Counted from the stretch's first letter, positions 1 through 9,850 are shown. The stretch: DNA of 64,000 nt from Gilliamella sp. wkB171 (GCF_001693755.1 NZ_LYST01000031.1:62001-126000), one strand, 5' to 3'. The notes: generated by a model from the letters alone, not told the origin. Numbers and translations: made by a program.

Positions 1-12
1 GCTTGCTTTGGT

Positions 13-95
13 GTGGCTATCTGTCAAAGGGTGGTTTGAATAGCCACTTTTCACCTTTGGGGGTATCTAATTATAAAGGTACTTTATCCTACCCC
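13..95. other. Two consecutive stem-loops, candidate structured RNA
   Basis: Two strong inverted repeats lie side by side. The first pairs 13-20 with 40-47 (8 bp, GTGGCTAT/ATAGCCAC) and continues inward as 24-28 with 35-39 after a 3-nt bulge. The second pairs 60-65 with 90-95 (GGGGTA/TACCCC) and has an inner helix 73-78 with 82-87. No reading frame fits here. If transcribed leftward, the region lies downstream of tRNA-Leu in the same direction as secG. In enterobacteria that direction leads toward metY-rimP-nusA, so an RNA leader of that operon is possible, but I cannot identify the family. The rest of 1-231 holds only a weak 5-bp hairpin at 159-171. Confidence 0.4.
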
Positions 96-231
96 AAGAT
101 ATACTCCCATTATTTTGGTTGTAAATGTGTCCTACTAATGCTTACGAAATAGTAAAACAGGCTATAAGCCTTAATTATACTGGCTTGGATGTGGTTTAAA
201 GGATTTTAAAGAATGTTACTGAATATTGAAT

Positions 232-317
232 TGGTGCCGTGGGCGGGACTTGAACCCGCATGCCCTTAGAGCACTACCCCCTCAAGATAGCGTGTCTACC
301 AATTTCACCACCACGGC
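232..317 (-). tRNA. leuU: tRNA-Leu, anticodon GAG
   Basis: On the minus strand the sequence folds as a class II tRNA of 86 nt including an encoded CCA end. The acceptor arm is GCCGTGG/CCACGGC, the D-loop contains GGTAGACAC, the anticodon arm CTATC/GGTAG carries loop TTGAGGG (anticodon GAG), and a variable arm and the T-loop GGTTCAAGTCC follow. It lies 7 bp after the secG stop codon in the same direction, the secG-leuU order known from E. coli, so the two are probably co-transcribed. Confidence 0.96.
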
Positions 318-324
318 GCCGTTT

Positions 325-696
325 TTATTCTGGAATATCTGATGTTGGGTTCTTATTCTCAGATTTGATAACAGGATCTACTGTCGGTGCTTGACCTGTA
401 GTTTGTTGCGTGGTTACAGGAGCATTATCTTCAATATTATTGAACTCACCACTAGAAGTGATATGGCTGCGACTACCCAAATTAGATAAAATAATACTTA
501 GTATAAAAAATAAAACACCGAGTAACGTTGTTGTGCGAGTTAAAAAATTACCGCTTCCAGATGAGCCAAACAACGTTGCAGATGCACCAGCACCAAAAGA
601 CGAACCCATATCGGCGCCTTTTCCTCGCTGGATTAAAACTAAAACGATGATCGCAACTGCGATAATCAAATAACTGATAATCAAAAGTTCGTACAT
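325..696 (-). CDS. secG: Preprotein translocase subunit SecG
   Basis: SecG is the small accessory subunit of the SecYEG inner-membrane channel and assists SecA-driven export. The 123-residue product has the family layout: an N-terminal membrane helix (about 3-22), the conserved cytoplasmic loop with QRGKGADMGSSFGAGAS and the FGSSG motif (about 23-50), a second helix (about 53-72), then a polar low-complexity tail rich in Thr, Asn and Gln. It is slightly longer than E. coli SecG (110 residues) because of the tail. An AGGT element lies just upstream of the ATG. It sits directly before tRNA-Leu(GAG), as in enterobacteria. Identification is secure. Confidence 0.96.
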   Translation of the reverse strand: MYELLIISYLIIAVAIIVLVLIQRGKGADMGSSFGAGASATLFGSSGSGNFLTRTTTLLGVLFFILSIILSNLGSRSHITSSGEFNNIEDNAPVTTQQTTGQAPTVDPVIKSENKNPTSDIPE

Positions 697-1080
697 TTCA
701 ACCTGTCAATTTTTATGTGTTATACAACAGAATTTAATTTTGCGAAATATTAGCGAAAGACTCGCCAACAAGCAAGTAAAATTTAAGTTATTGTTGGTAT
801 AATTTAAGATTTAAGTGTTTAAATCGATGACTACTAATATTTTTTAGCGTTGGTATTAAAATTAATAAAAATCTTTTTTTACTAAAAATTTAAATTAATC
901 TTCATATTTTTTATATAATCAATATAGTAAACAGTTTTCAAAACAATTTTATATTATGGCTAAGTCTAATTTAATGATATTGCCGACCCGTTTAGATTGA
1001 TATCGCGATATTCGGTTGTGTGTTTTTTGTGAAAATCAGTATAATAGACGCCATTTTTATTTATAGTCCATGCTCGTTTT
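697..1080. other. secG-thiI divergent intergenic region
   Basis: This 384-bp, very AT-rich stretch separates two divergent genes and must hold both promoters. I see no plausible coding frame. The only promoter I can argue for is the thiI one near 1016-1045. The left half has poly-T and poly-A tracts (for example near 871-885) but no convincing palindrome. Confidence 0.5.
1016..1045 (+). promoter_or_regulatory. Probable sigma-70 promoter of thiI
   Basis: A perfect TATAAT at 1040-1045 is preceded by TTGTGT at 1016-1021 with an 18-bp spacer. It lies 36 bp before the thiI ATG and nothing else in the gap matches as well. The -35 match is only moderate. Confidence 0.5.
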
Positions 1081-2535
1081 ATGAAATTTATTGTTAAGCT
1101 TTTCCCTGAAATTACCATCAAAAGTGATTCTGTACGTTTACGTTTTATTAAAATATTAACCAGTAATATTCGCAATATTCTCAAAAATCATATTAAAGAA
1201 GTGGCGGTTATTCGTTACTGGGATTATATTGAAGTTCGCCCAAAAATTGTCGATAGTGAAAATCAAATTTTAGAATATCTAATGCGTATTCCTGGTATTC
1301 ATCATATCTTAGCGGTTGAAGAGCTCACTTATGTTGACGTCCATGACATCTACGAAAAAGCATTAAATTACTATGCTCCTCTTATTGAAAACAAAACGTT
1401 TTGTGTTCGAGTTAAACGTCGAGGAAAACATGATTTTACTTCAATTGATGTAGAGCGTTATGTTGGTGGCGGATTAAATCAACATGTTGCCTCAGCCAAA
1501 GTTAAATTAACTCGACCTGATATCACGGTGAACCTTGAAATTGATAAAGATAAATTATTATTAGTTAAAGGCAGATACTGTGGAATAGGTGGCTTTCCAA
1601 CTGGAACTCAAGAAGATGTCTTATCACTTATTTCAGGAGGATTTGATTCAGGTGTTTCCAGTTATATGTTAATTAGGCGTGGCTGTAGAGTGCATTATTG
1701 CTTTTTCAATCTAGGGGGAAAAACTCACGAAATTGGGGTTAAACAGATGGCTCACTATTTATGGGAACGGTTTGGTTCATCTCATAAAGTTCGCTTTATT
1801 GCCATTGATTTTTCTAACGTTGTGGGTGAGATTCTAGAAAAAATTGATGATGGTCAAATGGGCGTTATCTTAAAAAGGATGATGATTCGTGCTGCAGCAA
1901 AAATAGCTCAGCGTTATAACGTTGAAGCGCTTGTTACCGGCGAGGCGTTAGGGCAAGTATCAAGCCAAACATTAACAAACTTACGTTTAATTGATAATGT
2001 TAGCGATAGATTAATTTTAAGACCATTGATAACCCATGATAAAGAAACAATTATTAACTTAGCACGGCAAATTGGCACAGAAGATATTGCTAAAACCATG
2101 CCCGAATTCTGTGGCGTAATTTCAAAAAGCCCAACAGTAAAAGCCGTGAAAGAGAAAATTGAAGCAGAAGAGCTAAATTTCGATTTTTCAATACTTGATA
2201 AGGCCGTCGAACAAGCTGAAAATATCGATATTCGAGAAATAGCTAAGCAATCAGATACTTCAATTGAGCAAGTTGAGACCGTTTCTACCTTGCACAATAA
2301 TCATGTTGTTATTGATATTCGTTCATCTGAAGAGCAAGAAGATAATCCTTTACAGTTAGCCGATGTTGAAATTAAGTTAATTCCTTTTTATAAATTGGCA
2401 ACGCAATTCGGTGATTTGGATCAAAATAAACAATATTTGCTTTATTGTGCAAGGGGTGTCATGAGCAAATTACAAGCACTGTATTTAATTGAACAAGGTT
2501 TTCATAATGTAAAGGTGTTAAATTATGCAAATTAA
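1081..2535 (+). CDS. thiI: tRNA uridine 4-sulfurtransferase ThiI
   Basis: ThiI makes 4-thiouridine at position 8 of tRNA and passes sulfur into thiamine thiazole synthesis. The 484-residue protein matches E. coli ThiI (482) throughout. It has an N-terminal ferredoxin-like and THUMP region (to about 165), the ATP-pyrophosphatase PP-loop SGGFDS at 185-190, the conserved EFCGVISK cysteine near 344, and a C-terminal rhodanese domain whose catalytic cysteine falls at 456 in LLYCARG. The full-length form with the rhodanese domain should support both tRNA and thiamine roles. No strong Shine-Dalgarno precedes the ATG, but homology begins exactly there ([10 protein letters not shown]). Confidence 0.97.
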   Translation: MKFIVKLFPEITIKSDSVRLRFIKILTSNIRNILKNHIKEVAVIRYWDYIEVRPKIVDSENQILEYLMRIPGIHHILAVEELTYVDVHDIYEKALNYYAPLIENKTFCVRVKRRGKHDFTSIDVERYVGGGLNQHVASAKVKLTRPDITVNLEIDKDKLLLVKGRYCGIGGFPTGTQEDVLSLISGGFDSGVSSYMLIRRGCRVHYCFFNLGGKTHEIGVKQMAHYLWERFGSSHKVRFIAIDFSNVVGEILEKIDDGQMGVILKRMMIRAAAKIAQRYNVEALVTGEALGQVSSQTLTNLRLIDNVSDRLILRPLITHDKETIINLARQIGTEDIAKTMPEFCGVISKSPTVKAVKEKIEAEELNFDFSILDKAVEQAENIDIREIAKQSDTSIEQVETVSTLHNNHVVIDIRSSEEQEDNPLQLADVEIKLIPFYKLATQFGDLDQNKQYLLYCARGVMSKLQALYLIEQGFHNVKVLNYAN

Positions 2536-2657
2536 CAATTATTTACCATATTATTAACCAGACTATCATTTTTTGCATATATAATAATTGAGTGAAAATA
2601 CAAATTTTATATTTAATCCAAAAAATAAATGCGATAAATGAATAAAAGAGGATTGTA

Positions 2658-3377
2658 ATGAGTAAATTGCTTGTAGTTGATGATGATCCAGAAATCGCCT
2701 CATTATTATGCGAACTACTAGAATTAGAAGGTTTTCAAGTTGAAACAGCAAATAATGGTAAAGAAGCTTTAGAAAAGTTTGATTCAACTTTTGATCTGAT
2801 TCTACTTGATATAATGATGCCAGAACTGAATGGTCTTAATGTGTTATCCCAACTTAGAAGCAAGTGTACTGTTCCTGTTATATTTTTAACAGCAAAAGAC
2901 GATGAAATGGATAAAATTATTGGTCTTGAATTGGGTGCCGATGATTATATTTTAAAGCCGTTTAATGATAGGGAACTTATTGCAAGAATAAACGCATTAT
3001 TACGAAGAACGCGCTGGGATAATATTGCAAATGATGACAGTAATTTACCTTTACAATATACTGTTGATAAACTTACGGTAAATCGTAAACAGCAATCAGC
3101 CTATTATGATGATCAATATATCGATTTAACGGGTACAGAGTTTCAAGTTTTACTTAAGCTTCTTGAGAATGGTGGTAAGATAATATCACGAGATACACTG
3201 AGCGAAACCGTGTTAGGTAAAGAATTTATTCCACTCGCACGTTCGATTGATGTACATGTATCTAATTTGCGTAAAAAACTTCCACCACGTAGTGATGGAT
3301 TGCCTTGGATCAAAACGCTACGTTCAAAAGGATATTTATTTATTATTGATAGTCACGATGATTTGTTACAAAATTGA
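2658..3377 (+). CDS. cpxR: Envelope stress response regulator CpxR
   Basis: This cytoplasmic OmpR/PhoB-family regulator is phosphorylated by CpxA and controls envelope protein quality genes. The receiver domain (about 1-120) has the acidic pocket DDD at 8-10, the phospho-acceptor Asp51 in LLLDIMMP and the conserved Lys in ILKPFNDRE. A winged-helix DNA-binding domain follows, ending in SIDVHVSNLRKKL and LRSKGYLF. The RELIARINALLRR and SRDTLSETVLG stretches are CpxR-like rather than OmpR-like. It is followed after 28 bp by cpxA. No cpxP is found upstream, and only one TTTAC half-site lies in 2536-2657. A TATAAT is present at 2580-2585. Confidence 0.95.
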   Translation: MSKLLVVDDDPEIASLLCELLELEGFQVETANNGKEALEKFDSTFDLILLDIMMPELNGLNVLSQLRSKCTVPVIFLTAKDDEMDKIIGLELGADDYILKPFNDRELIARINALLRRTRWDNIANDDSNLPLQYTVDKLTVNRKQQSAYYDDQYIDLTGTEFQVLLKLLENGGKIISRDTLSETVLGKEFIPLARSIDVHVSNLRKKLPPRSDGLPWIKTLRSKGYLFIIDSHDDLLQN

Positions 3378-3405
3378 CGTAATATTTTAACTTAGGTGTG
3401 GTGGT

Positions 3406-4791
3406 ATGTGGATTTTTGATCGTTTAACTATTCGGATATTCACTATCTTCCTACTCACTATCGCATTTTTTTTGGCACTTATTGTATTATTGCCGAGTTT
3501 AGATTCGAGAAATTTGACTTATTTATCAAATAGAGAAAAAGAATCAGGTAATATACTTGCTAATCAAATTGAACAAGAGTTTACTCATATCCCTAAGGAT
3601 AGTTTTCGTTGGTGGATGCGTTTTATTGTTGTGATGGATAATTATCAAAAGCCTGGGCAATTTTTATTCATTCTTACACCTAATGATCAATTTATTACTG
3701 CTGATACTAAAAATATTGATTTAGTTAAAAACTTTAGTGAAATATCGCATAATATTGCAGATCCGGCTAAAAAAATTTATGACTCACAAGAAATCATTGG
3801 CCCTTTTTTGATTAACTATGCCAATGATCAATATCGATTGTATGTTTTACAACCTTCCTCGGATGCTCAGTCACAATTTGTTAATCTGATTTTTGATCAT
3901 CCACTTTTGTTATTAACTCTCATGATGTTAATAAGTTCGCCATTTTTACTATGGCTATCTTGGAGTATTGCAAAACCAGCAAGACGATTAAAGCAAGCAG
4001 CAGACGAAGTTGCCAAAGGAAACTTGCAACAATGGCCAGAACTTGAAACGATTGGTTCTTCGGAATATAAAGCAACAGGTGCAAGTTTTAACCATATGTT
4101 AAGAGAGTTAAAGCGAATGCAGGAATTACAGCAGCGTTTGTTTTCCGATATTTCTCATGAATTACGTACACCATTAACTCGATTACAGCTAGCTGTTTCT
4201 TTATTACGTCGTAAACAAGGTGAAAGTAATGAAGTAAATCGAATTAATAATGAAGCGATTAAACTTGATGCAATGATTGGTGATTTATTATCTTTATCAA
4301 GACAACAATATAAAAATAATGAAGTGCGAGAATATAAACAAATTAATCTATTGTTTAAGCAAGTTTTAGAAAATGCCGCTTTTGAAGCTGAACAAATTGG
4401 TAAGACTTTTTCAATTGCTAAAACGCTTCCTGATGTGGGTATTTTATGTTATCCCATCGCATTATGTAGTGCCGTTGAAAACGTGATTCGTAATGCTTTT
4501 CGTTATTCCCATCATCAAATTATAGTCAGTTTTACTGTTCAGCAGGCAGACATAATCATTACTATTGATGATGATGGTCCAGGTGTTGCCGACAATGAGC
4601 TGCAACAAATTTTTAGACCATTTTATCGAACAAGTGAGGCCCGTGATCGGGAATCGGGCGGGACTGGTTTAGGTTTATCTATTGCTTCTAATGCTATTAC
4701 ACGAGATAACGGCACAATTAAAGCTGAAAAAAGTCACTTAGGTGGATTAAGAATTGTGATAGTATTGCCAATTCAAAAACAAAAACACTAA
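3406..4791 (+). CDS. cpxA: Envelope stress sensor histidine kinase CpxA
   Basis: CpxA is the inner-membrane kinase/phosphatase that senses misfolded envelope proteins and phosphorylates CpxR. The 461-residue product has a first membrane helix (about 10-30), a periplasmic domain (about 31-163), a second helix (about 164-186), a HAMP linker, the dimerisation H-box FSDISHELRTP with His251, and a HATPase domain with N-box NVIRNAFRYS, DDDGPGV and GGTGLGLSIA. Length and order match the E. coli protein (457). It forms a cpxRA unit with trmL 12 bp downstream. Confidence 0.95.
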   Translation: MWIFDRLTIRIFTIFLLTIAFFLALIVLLPSLDSRNLTYLSNREKESGNILANQIEQEFTHIPKDSFRWWMRFIVVMDNYQKPGQFLFILTPNDQFITADTKNIDLVKNFSEISHNIADPAKKIYDSQEIIGPFLINYANDQYRLYVLQPSSDAQSQFVNLIFDHPLLLLTLMMLISSPFLLWLSWSIAKPARRLKQAADEVAKGNLQQWPELETIGSSEYKATGASFNHMLRELKRMQELQQRLFSDISHELRTPLTRLQLAVSLLRRKQGESNEVNRINNEAIKLDAMIGDLLSLSRQQYKNNEVREYKQINLLFKQVLENAAFEAEQIGKTFSIAKTLPDVGILCYPIALCSAVENVIRNAFRYSHHQIIVSFTVQQADIIITIDDDGPGVADNELQQIFRPFYRTSEARDRESGGTGLGLSIASNAITRDNGTIKAEKSHLGGLRIVIVLPIQKQKH

Positions 4792-4803
4792 AGAGATATT
4801 GTT

Positions 4804-5289
4804 GTGTCTAATGTTGCATTAAATATTGTTTTATTTGAGCCCGAAATTCCAGCTAATACTGGAAATATTATTCGACTTTGTGCTAATACCGGATTCAATC
4901 TACATATTATAGAGCCTATGGGCTTTTTTTGGGATGATAAAAAATTAAGACGAGCAGGACTTGATTATCAAGAGTTTGTTGATGTTAAGCGTTATAAAAA
5001 TTTAAATCATTTTTTAGATAGTAATCAAATTGATTTACTTACTCAAATTTATGCTTTGACAACTAAAGGGCAAAAACCACATAGTGATGTTAGTTATAAA
5101 CCCAATGATTTTTTGATGTTTGGGCCTGAAACACGAGGATTGCCAGCAACCATTCTTGATGTTTTACCTCAAGATAAAAAAATTCGTATTCCAATGTTAG
5201 CTAATAGTCGTAGTATGAATCTATCTAATTCTGTTGCGGTGGTGGTTTATGAATCTTGGCGTCAGCTGAATTATGTTGGTGCTAAATAA
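4804..5289 (+). CDS. trmL: tRNA (cytidine/uridine-34-2'-O)-methyltransferase TrmL
   Basis: TrmL, a SPOUT methyltransferase, 2'-O-methylates the wobble base of tRNA-Leu isoacceptors using S-adenosylmethionine. The 161-residue protein shows the trefoil-knot motifs in order: the N-terminal [19 protein letters not shown], then FGPETRGLP, then [18 protein letters not shown] at the C-terminus, all typical of YibK/TrmL. The start is a GTG, 12 bp after the cpxA stop, so it is probably co-transcribed with cpxRA. A strong terminator follows. Confidence 0.95.
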   Translation: MSNVALNIVLFEPEIPANTGNIIRLCANTGFNLHIIEPMGFFWDDKKLRRAGLDYQEFVDVKRYKNLNHFLDSNQIDLLTQIYALTTKGQKPHSDVSYKPNDFLMFGPETRGLPATILDVLPQDKKIRIPMLANSRSMNLSNSVAVVVYESWRQLNYVGAK

Positions 5290-5352
5290 TCATTTAAAGT
5301 TTGATTAAATGTTGTAGCTAATTGAATATTTGAGATTAGTTAGTATATTTAA

Positions 5353-5382
5353 AATAAAGAGGTCTAATTAGACCTCTTTATT
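5353..5382. terminator. Bidirectional terminator between trmL and efp
   Basis: A perfect palindrome AATAAAGAGGTCTAATTAGACCTCTTTATT has A-tracts on one side and T-tracts on the other, so it can end both the rightward cpxRA-trmL message and the leftward efp message. Confidence 0.85.
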
Positions 5383-5426
5383 CATTGATTTTATAAAAAC
5401 AAGTTTTATGTTTAAGTAAATCCGTA

Positions 5427-5993
5427 TTATTTAACTCGTGAAACGTATTCGCCAGAACGTGTGTCTATTTTAAGAACTTCACCAATCTGTACAAATAGTG
5501 GTACACGTACTACTGCGCCAGTTGATAATGTTGCTGGTTTACCACCTGTTCCTGCTGTATCACCTTTTAAACCTGGATCGGTTTCAACAACTTCGAGTTC
5601 AACAAAGTTTGGTGGTGTGACCGCGATAGGTTGACCATTCCATAAAGTTAAAATACATTCTGCTTGATCAACTAACCATTTTGCATTATCGCCTACCGCT
5701 TTAGCATCGGCAGATAGTTGTTCGAATGTTTCATTATTCATAAAATGCCAAAACTCACCATCAGTGTATAGATAAGTTAAGTTCATATCGACGACATCAG
5801 CGCCTTCAACCGATTCACCTGATTTAAATGTTTTATCGACAGTTTTACCTGAAAGTAATTTTTTAATTTTAACGCGGTTAATTGCTTGTCCTTTACCGGG
5901 TTTATAAAACTCATTTTCAACTATTACACAAGGCTCGCCATCTTGCATTATTTTAAGACCGGCTTTAAACTCATTAGTACTATAAGATGCCAT
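5427..5993 (-). CDS. efp: Translation elongation factor P
   Basis: EF-P binds between the P and E sites and relieves ribosome stalling on polyproline. The start chosen is the ATG giving [10 protein letters not shown] (188 residues, the E. coli length), with GGAG seven bases upstream. A longer frame begins six codons earlier without support. The KOW/SH3 domain carries the modifiable lysine exactly at position 34 in KPGKGQ, followed by two OB-fold domains and the signature [16 protein letters not shown] near the C-terminus. The neighbouring divergent gene is epmB, whose product makes the beta-lysine attached to this residue. Confidence 0.98.
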   Translation of the reverse strand: MASYSTNEFKAGLKIMQDGEPCVIVENEFYKPGKGQAINRVKIKKLLSGKTVDKTFKSGESVEGADVVDMNLTYLYTDGEFWHFMNNETFEQLSADAKAVGDNAKWLVDQAECILTLWNGQPIAVTPPNFVELEVVETDPGLKGDTAGTGGKPATLSTGAVVRVPLFVQIGEVLKIDTRSGEYVSRVK

Positions 5994-6026
5994 AAAAGCT
6001 CCAACTATCATTCTGAATTACAAAAA

Positions 6027-7052
6027 ATGAGCCATATTATACAGCAAAAAGTTGAACTACCAAACAAAGATGACTGGATTTTTGATCTTGCTAATGTCGT
6101 AACCGATATCCAAAAGCTTTATCGTTATCTTGATTTGGATCCGAACGCTATTTCGTTATCAATGTTACAGGCGAAAAAACAATTTCCGCTGCGTGTCCCC
6201 ATGGCATTTATTCATAGAATGAAAAAAGGTGATAAAGACGACCCTCTTTTACTGCAAGTGCTTTGTAGTGACAGCGAAATGTTAAAAGTTGATGGATATA
6301 GTGAAGATCCTTTACAAGAACAAAATAATGACATTGCTGGACTCTTACACAAATATCATAATCGTGCGCTTTTAATCACTAAAACGGCATGTGCTATTAA
6401 TTGTCGGTACTGTTTTAGACGACATTTTCCTTACTATGATAACCAAAGTACTAAAAAAAATGTTAGTACAGCACTAGACTATATTGCTAATCATCCTGAA
6501 CTTGACGAGATTATTCTATCAGGCGGTGATCCATTAATGGCAAAAGATAACGAACTGGCTAATTTAATCGATGCGTTATCAAAAATTCCCCATATTAAGC
6601 GGTTACGTATTCATACTCGGTTGGCTGTGGTTATTCCTTCCAGAATCACTACCACACTTTGTCAATTGTTTATGCAAAGTCGCTTACAAATAATAGTGGT
6701 TACTCACATCAATCATCCAAATGAAATAGATAATAATGTTGCTTATGCAATTAAACAGTTAAAACAAAATAGGGTTACGGTACTTAATCAAAGTGTGTTG
6801 TTAAAAAAGATTAATGATAATGCAGACATTTTAGCCGAGTTGAGTAATAAACTTTTTGATATCGGTATTTTACCTTATTACATTCATTTACTCGATAAAG
6901 TGCAAGGTGCGGCGCATTTTTTAGTTGAAGATAAGCAAGCCAAAACAATAATGAAACAATTAGCTGAAAAAGTCTCGGGTTATTTAGTACCTAAATTAGC
7001 GCGTGAAATTGGTGGTGAAAAGAGTAAGCGCGTACTTGCTGTTGATGATTAG
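6027..7052 (+). CDS. epmB: EF-P lysine-2,3-aminomutase EpmB
   Basis: EpmB is a radical-SAM, PLP-dependent aminomutase that converts (S)-alpha-lysine to (R)-beta-lysine, which EpmA then attaches to EF-P Lys34. The start chosen is MSHIIQQK, giving 341 residues against 342 in E. coli. An in-frame extension of 47 codons would run back into efp and is not supported. The cluster motif CAINCRYCFRRHF gives the C-x3-C-x2-C iron-sulfur site, SGGDPL binds SAM, and the LDKVQGAAHF region contains the PLP-binding lysine area. Pairing with efp supports the call over catabolic KamA. Confidence 0.95.
   Translation: MSHIIQQKVELPNKDDWIFDLANVVTDIQKLYRYLDLDPNAISLSMLQAKKQFPLRVPMAFIHRMKKGDKDDPLLLQVLCSDSEMLKVDGYSEDPLQEQNNDIAGLLHKYHNRALLITKTACAINCRYCFRRHFPYYDNQSTKKNVSTALDYIANHPELDEIILSGGDPLMAKDNELANLIDALSKIPHIKRLRIHTRLAVVIPSRITTTLCQLFMQSRLQIIVVTHINHPNEIDNNVAYAIKQLKQNRVTVLNQSVLLKKINDNADILAELSNKLFDIGILPYYIHLLDKVQGAAHFLVEDKQAKTIMKQLAEKVSGYLVPKLAREIGGEKSKRVLAVDD
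6036..6064 (-). promoter_or_regulatory. Probable efp promoter
   Basis: Read leftward, TATAAT at 6041-6036 has TTTGGT 17 bp further upstream (6064-6059). It lies inside the first codons of epmB, because the two genes start only 33 bp apart. The -35 match is weak. Confidence 0.45.
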
Positions 7053-7283
7053 TATTTTCCTATTGGTATTTATTCATGATTAAATATCTTTTAGGCTAAA
7101 TATCATTAATTCAAACCATATTGCCTATGTTATTAACAGGCTAATATTGACATTATGTGCAAAATGAATAAGGCTTAAGTGTTGTTTTACGCTATAGCAA
7201 ATAGCTATCTTTTTTATTATCAATAATTGTGATAAAAATATCACGATAATATATCATCTATAAAATTCTCTATGAAAATCTCA
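7053..7283. other. epmB-rpmH intergenic region
   Basis: This AT-rich gap holds a short hairpin with a T-run at 7194-7216 (ATAGC/GCTAT), a possible weak terminator for epmB, and a palindrome at 7229-7244 (GTGATA-AAAA-TATCAC). No DnaA consensus box (TTATCCACA type) is seen, although rpmH neighbours dnaA and oriC in many relatives. Confidence 0.5.
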
Positions 7284-7312
7284 TTGACGATATCCAAAAT
7301 AGATCCTATAAT
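7284..7312 (+). promoter_or_regulatory. Strong sigma-70 promoter of rpmH-rnpA
   Basis: TTGACG at 7284-7289 and a perfect TATAAT at 7307-7312 are separated by exactly 17 bp. The leader downstream contains a small hairpin (GTAGGGTTTAAACTCTAC near 7332-7350) before the rpmH ATG at 7389. Confidence 0.85.
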
Positions 7313-7382
7313 TCCGACCTCTTTAATTAATGCTGTAGGGTTTAAACTCTACAACTTGTTGATAAATTAGATTTGGATATAA

Positions 7383-7529
<147 letters not shown>

Positions 7530-7540
7530 TTTAAAGTTGA

Positions 7541-7897
7541 GTGATTAAACTCACTTTTCCTCGGGAGTTACGTTTACTAACTCCCTTCGATTTCAATTAT
7601 GTATTCCAAGAATCTGTTCGAGCGGGTTCCCCATTCCTTACTTTAGTCGCACGAAAGAATACTTTAAACCATTGTCGTTTAGGTTTTGCTATAGCTAAAA
7701 AGCAGATCAAACGATCGCATGAACGTAATCGTATTAAGCGGTTAGCGAAAGAGTATTTTCGTCATCATCAACACCAGTTTCCTAATATTGATTTTATTTT
7801 AATGGCTAAATCGCCAGCGATAGAATTAGATAATCAAAAACTTGTTGCAACACTAGAGAAACTATGTCAACGAATCATCGAAAAACAAAGCGTCTAG
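7541..7897 (+). CDS. rnpA: Ribonuclease P protein component
   Basis: RnpA is the protein subunit of RNase P and helps the RNA subunit bind pre-tRNA and magnesium while trimming 5' leaders. The 118-residue frame starts with GTG, as in E. coli, with [13 protein letters not shown] at the N-terminus. The hallmark RNR helix is present as [14 protein letters not shown] near residues 60-75. Its 3' end overlaps yidD by 34 bp. Confidence 0.96.
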   Translation: MIKLTFPRELRLLTPFDFNYVFQESVRAGSPFLTLVARKNTLNHCRLGFAIAKKQIKRSHERNRIKRLAKEYFRHHQHQFPNIDFILMAKSPAIELDNQKLVATLEKLCQRIIEKQSV

Positions 7898-8187
7898 ATA
7901 AAATTGTATCAATTATAAAACAACACATTGTTGCATGTAAGATTCTGATAATTAATATTTTTATTTTTTTTATTCGTTTTTATCAGCGTATTATAAGCCC
8001 ACTATTAGGCCCTAAATGCCGCTTTACGCCAACATGTTCACAATATGCAATAATTGCACTAAGACGCTTTGGAGTGATAAAAGGTGGTTGGCTAACGGTC
8101 AAACGTGTATTAAAATGTCACCCTTTACATGAAGGAGGAGAAGATCTTGTTCCTCCAAAAACTAAAACCAATAGAGAAAAACACTAA
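7864..8187 (+). CDS. yidD: Membrane protein insertion efficiency factor YidD
   Basis: YidD is a small membrane-associated protein that helps YidC-dependent insertion. The core [24 protein letters not shown] (about 39-62) with its three conserved cysteines in KCRFTPTC and KCHP, then [18 protein letters not shown], is diagnostic. At 107 residues it is about 20 longer than E. coli YidD. The extra N-terminal part overlaps rnpA and contains a hydrophobic segment (about 22-40), so translation may begin at a later codon. It abuts yidC with overlapping stop and start codons. Confidence 0.92.
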   Translation: MSTNHRKTKRLDKIVSIIKQHIVACKILIINIFIFFIRFYQRIISPLLGPKCRFTPTCSQYAIIALRRFGVIKGGWLTVKRVLKCHPLHEGGEDLVPPKTKTNREKH

Positions 8188-9815
8188 TGGGATCTCAACG
8201 TAATATTTTAGTCATTGTTTTACTTTTTGTATCTTTTTTAATTTGGCGAGCATGGGAAGATGATCATGCACCTAAACCGCCGATTACGAATCAATTAACT
8301 CAGCAAGTAAGTGAAGAAGATTCCAATACAAATTTTGCATTAGGTAAGACAATTACTGTAAAATCTGATGTACTGTCACTAACTATTAATACCTATGGTG
8401 GTGATGTGCAGGCGGCTCAATTATTAAAATATGAGCAGACTTTACATTCAGGTACACCTTTCCAATTACTGACTTCACGACCTGATTTTATTTATATCGC
8501 TGAAAGTGGCTTAACGGGTAAAGATGGTCCAGACAATGCATCTCAAGGTTCAAAACGTCCGATATATCAAACTGAGCAAACAGAATATGTTTTAGCTGAT
8601 GGACAAGATGAATTACGTGTACCACTTACTTATCAAGTCAATGGCGTAACTTATACTAAGTACTACATCTTACATCGCGGTAATTATGCTATCGATGTTC
8701 AATACGACATTAACAACCAAAGTGGTTCACCTGTTGAAGTTTCAATGTACGGTCAATTAAAACAAACTATAAAATTACCTGATGATGCAACAACTGAAGG
8801 TGGCGGCGGCTTAGGGTTAAGCGCGTTCCGTGGTACTGCTTACTCAAGCTCTAGTACCAACTATAGCAAATACAGTTTTGATGATATTAAAGATAAAGCA
8901 TTAGCGGTCGAGACTCAAACAGGTTGGGTTGCAATGTTGCAACACTATTTTGCGTCAGCTTGGGTGCCGGCTCAAGATCAGAGCAATCTTTTTTATTCAC
9001 GTGCTACAGCTAAAAATTCACAAGCAACAATTGGTTTTAAAGGACAATCGACGGTAATTCAAGCGGGTAGCTCTGAATCGATTGCAGCTAAATTATGGTT
9101 AGGTCCAGAGATTCAAAGTCAATTGAAACAAACAGCAAATCACTTAGATTTAGTTGTTGATTATGGTTGGTTATGGTTCTTATCACAACCACTATTTTAT
9201 TTACTAAAATTTATCCATAGTTTTATTGGTAATTGGGGCTTTTCAATTATTGTTATCACCTTTATTGTACGTGGTATTTTATTCCCATTAACGCGTGCTC
9301 AATATCGTTCTATGGCAAAAATGAAGTTACTGCAACCTCGCTTACAAGCTTTAAAAGAGCGTTATGGTGATGATAGACAAAAAATGAGCATGGAAACCAT
9401 GGCACTTTATAAGCAAGAAAAAGTCAATCCATTAGGCGGGTGTTTACCTTTAATTATCCAAATGCCGATTTTCTTGTCATTGTTCTATATGTTAGGTAAT
9501 ACTGTTGAACTGCGTCATGCACCGTTTGCACTTTGGATTTATGACTTATCTGCACAAGACCCATACTATATTTTACCGTTGTTAATGGGCGGAACTATGT
9601 TCTTGATTCAAAAAATGTCACCAACACCAGTGACTGATCCATTGCAACAAAAATTAATGACTTATATGCCATTAATCTTTACAGTATTCTTCTTATGGTT
9701 CCCGTCAGGTTTAGTTTTATACTATATCGTGAGTAACTTATTTACGATTGCTCAGCAACGTATAATTTACTGGGAACTTGAGAAAAAGGGACTTCACGAA
9801 AAGAAAAAGAAATAA
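8187..9815 (+). CDS. yidC: Membrane protein insertase YidC
   Basis: YidC is the Oxa1/Alb3-family insertase that places proteins into the inner membrane alone or with SecYEG. The 542-residue product (E. coli 548) has an N-terminal membrane anchor starting [14 protein letters not shown], a large periplasmic beta-sandwich domain (about 50-320), and a C-terminal insertase core of five helices with [15 protein letters not shown], a cytoplasmic hairpin ([16 protein letters not shown]), [16 protein letters not shown] and the basic tail. The ATG overlaps the yidD stop by one base. An mnmE gene does not follow, unlike E. coli. Confidence 0.97.
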   Translation: MGSQRNILVIVLLFVSFLIWRAWEDDHAPKPPITNQLTQQVSEEDSNTNFALGKTITVKSDVLSLTINTYGGDVQAAQLLKYEQTLHSGTPFQLLTSRPDFIYIAESGLTGKDGPDNASQGSKRPIYQTEQTEYVLADGQDELRVPLTYQVNGVTYTKYYILHRGNYAIDVQYDINNQSGSPVEVSMYGQLKQTIKLPDDATTEGGGGLGLSAFRGTAYSSSSTNYSKYSFDDIKDKALAVETQTGWVAMLQHYFASAWVPAQDQSNLFYSRATAKNSQATIGFKGQSTVIQAGSSESIAAKLWLGPEIQSQLKQTANHLDLVVDYGWLWFLSQPLFYLLKFIHSFIGNWGFSIIVITFIVRGILFPLTRAQYRSMAKMKLLQPRLQALKERYGDDRQKMSMETMALYKQEKVNPLGGCLPLIIQMPIFLSLFYMLGNTVELRHAPFALWIYDLSAQDPYYILPLLMGGTMFLIQKMSPTPVTDPLQQKLMTYMPLIFTVFFLWFPSGLVLYYIVSNLFTIAQQRIIYWELEKKGLHEKKKK

Positions 9816-9825
9816 TATTAATTGT

Positions 9826-9850
9826 AAGGAGGGGTAAAACCCTCCTTTTT
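9826..9850 (+). terminator. Terminator of the rpmH-yidC operon
   Basis: AAGGAGGG (9826-9833) pairs with CCCTCCTT (9840-9847) and is followed by a T-run, 11 bp after the yidC stop codon. Confidence 0.9.

Noticed and set aside
2536-2657. CpxR autoregulatory box upstream of cpxR
   Set aside because: The known site needs two GTAAA half-sites about 5 bp apart. Only one TTTAC is present, so autoregulation is not supported by sequence.
5886-6026. Longer N-terminus of epmB reaching back into efp
   Set aside because: The extra 47 codons are antisense to efp and not conserved in EpmB, while the start at 6027 gives the family length.
7229-7244. Palindrome GTGATA-AAAA-TATCAC before rpmH
   Set aside because: Short and in AT-rich DNA, upstream of the mapped-looking promoter; no regulator known to me fits and chance is likely.
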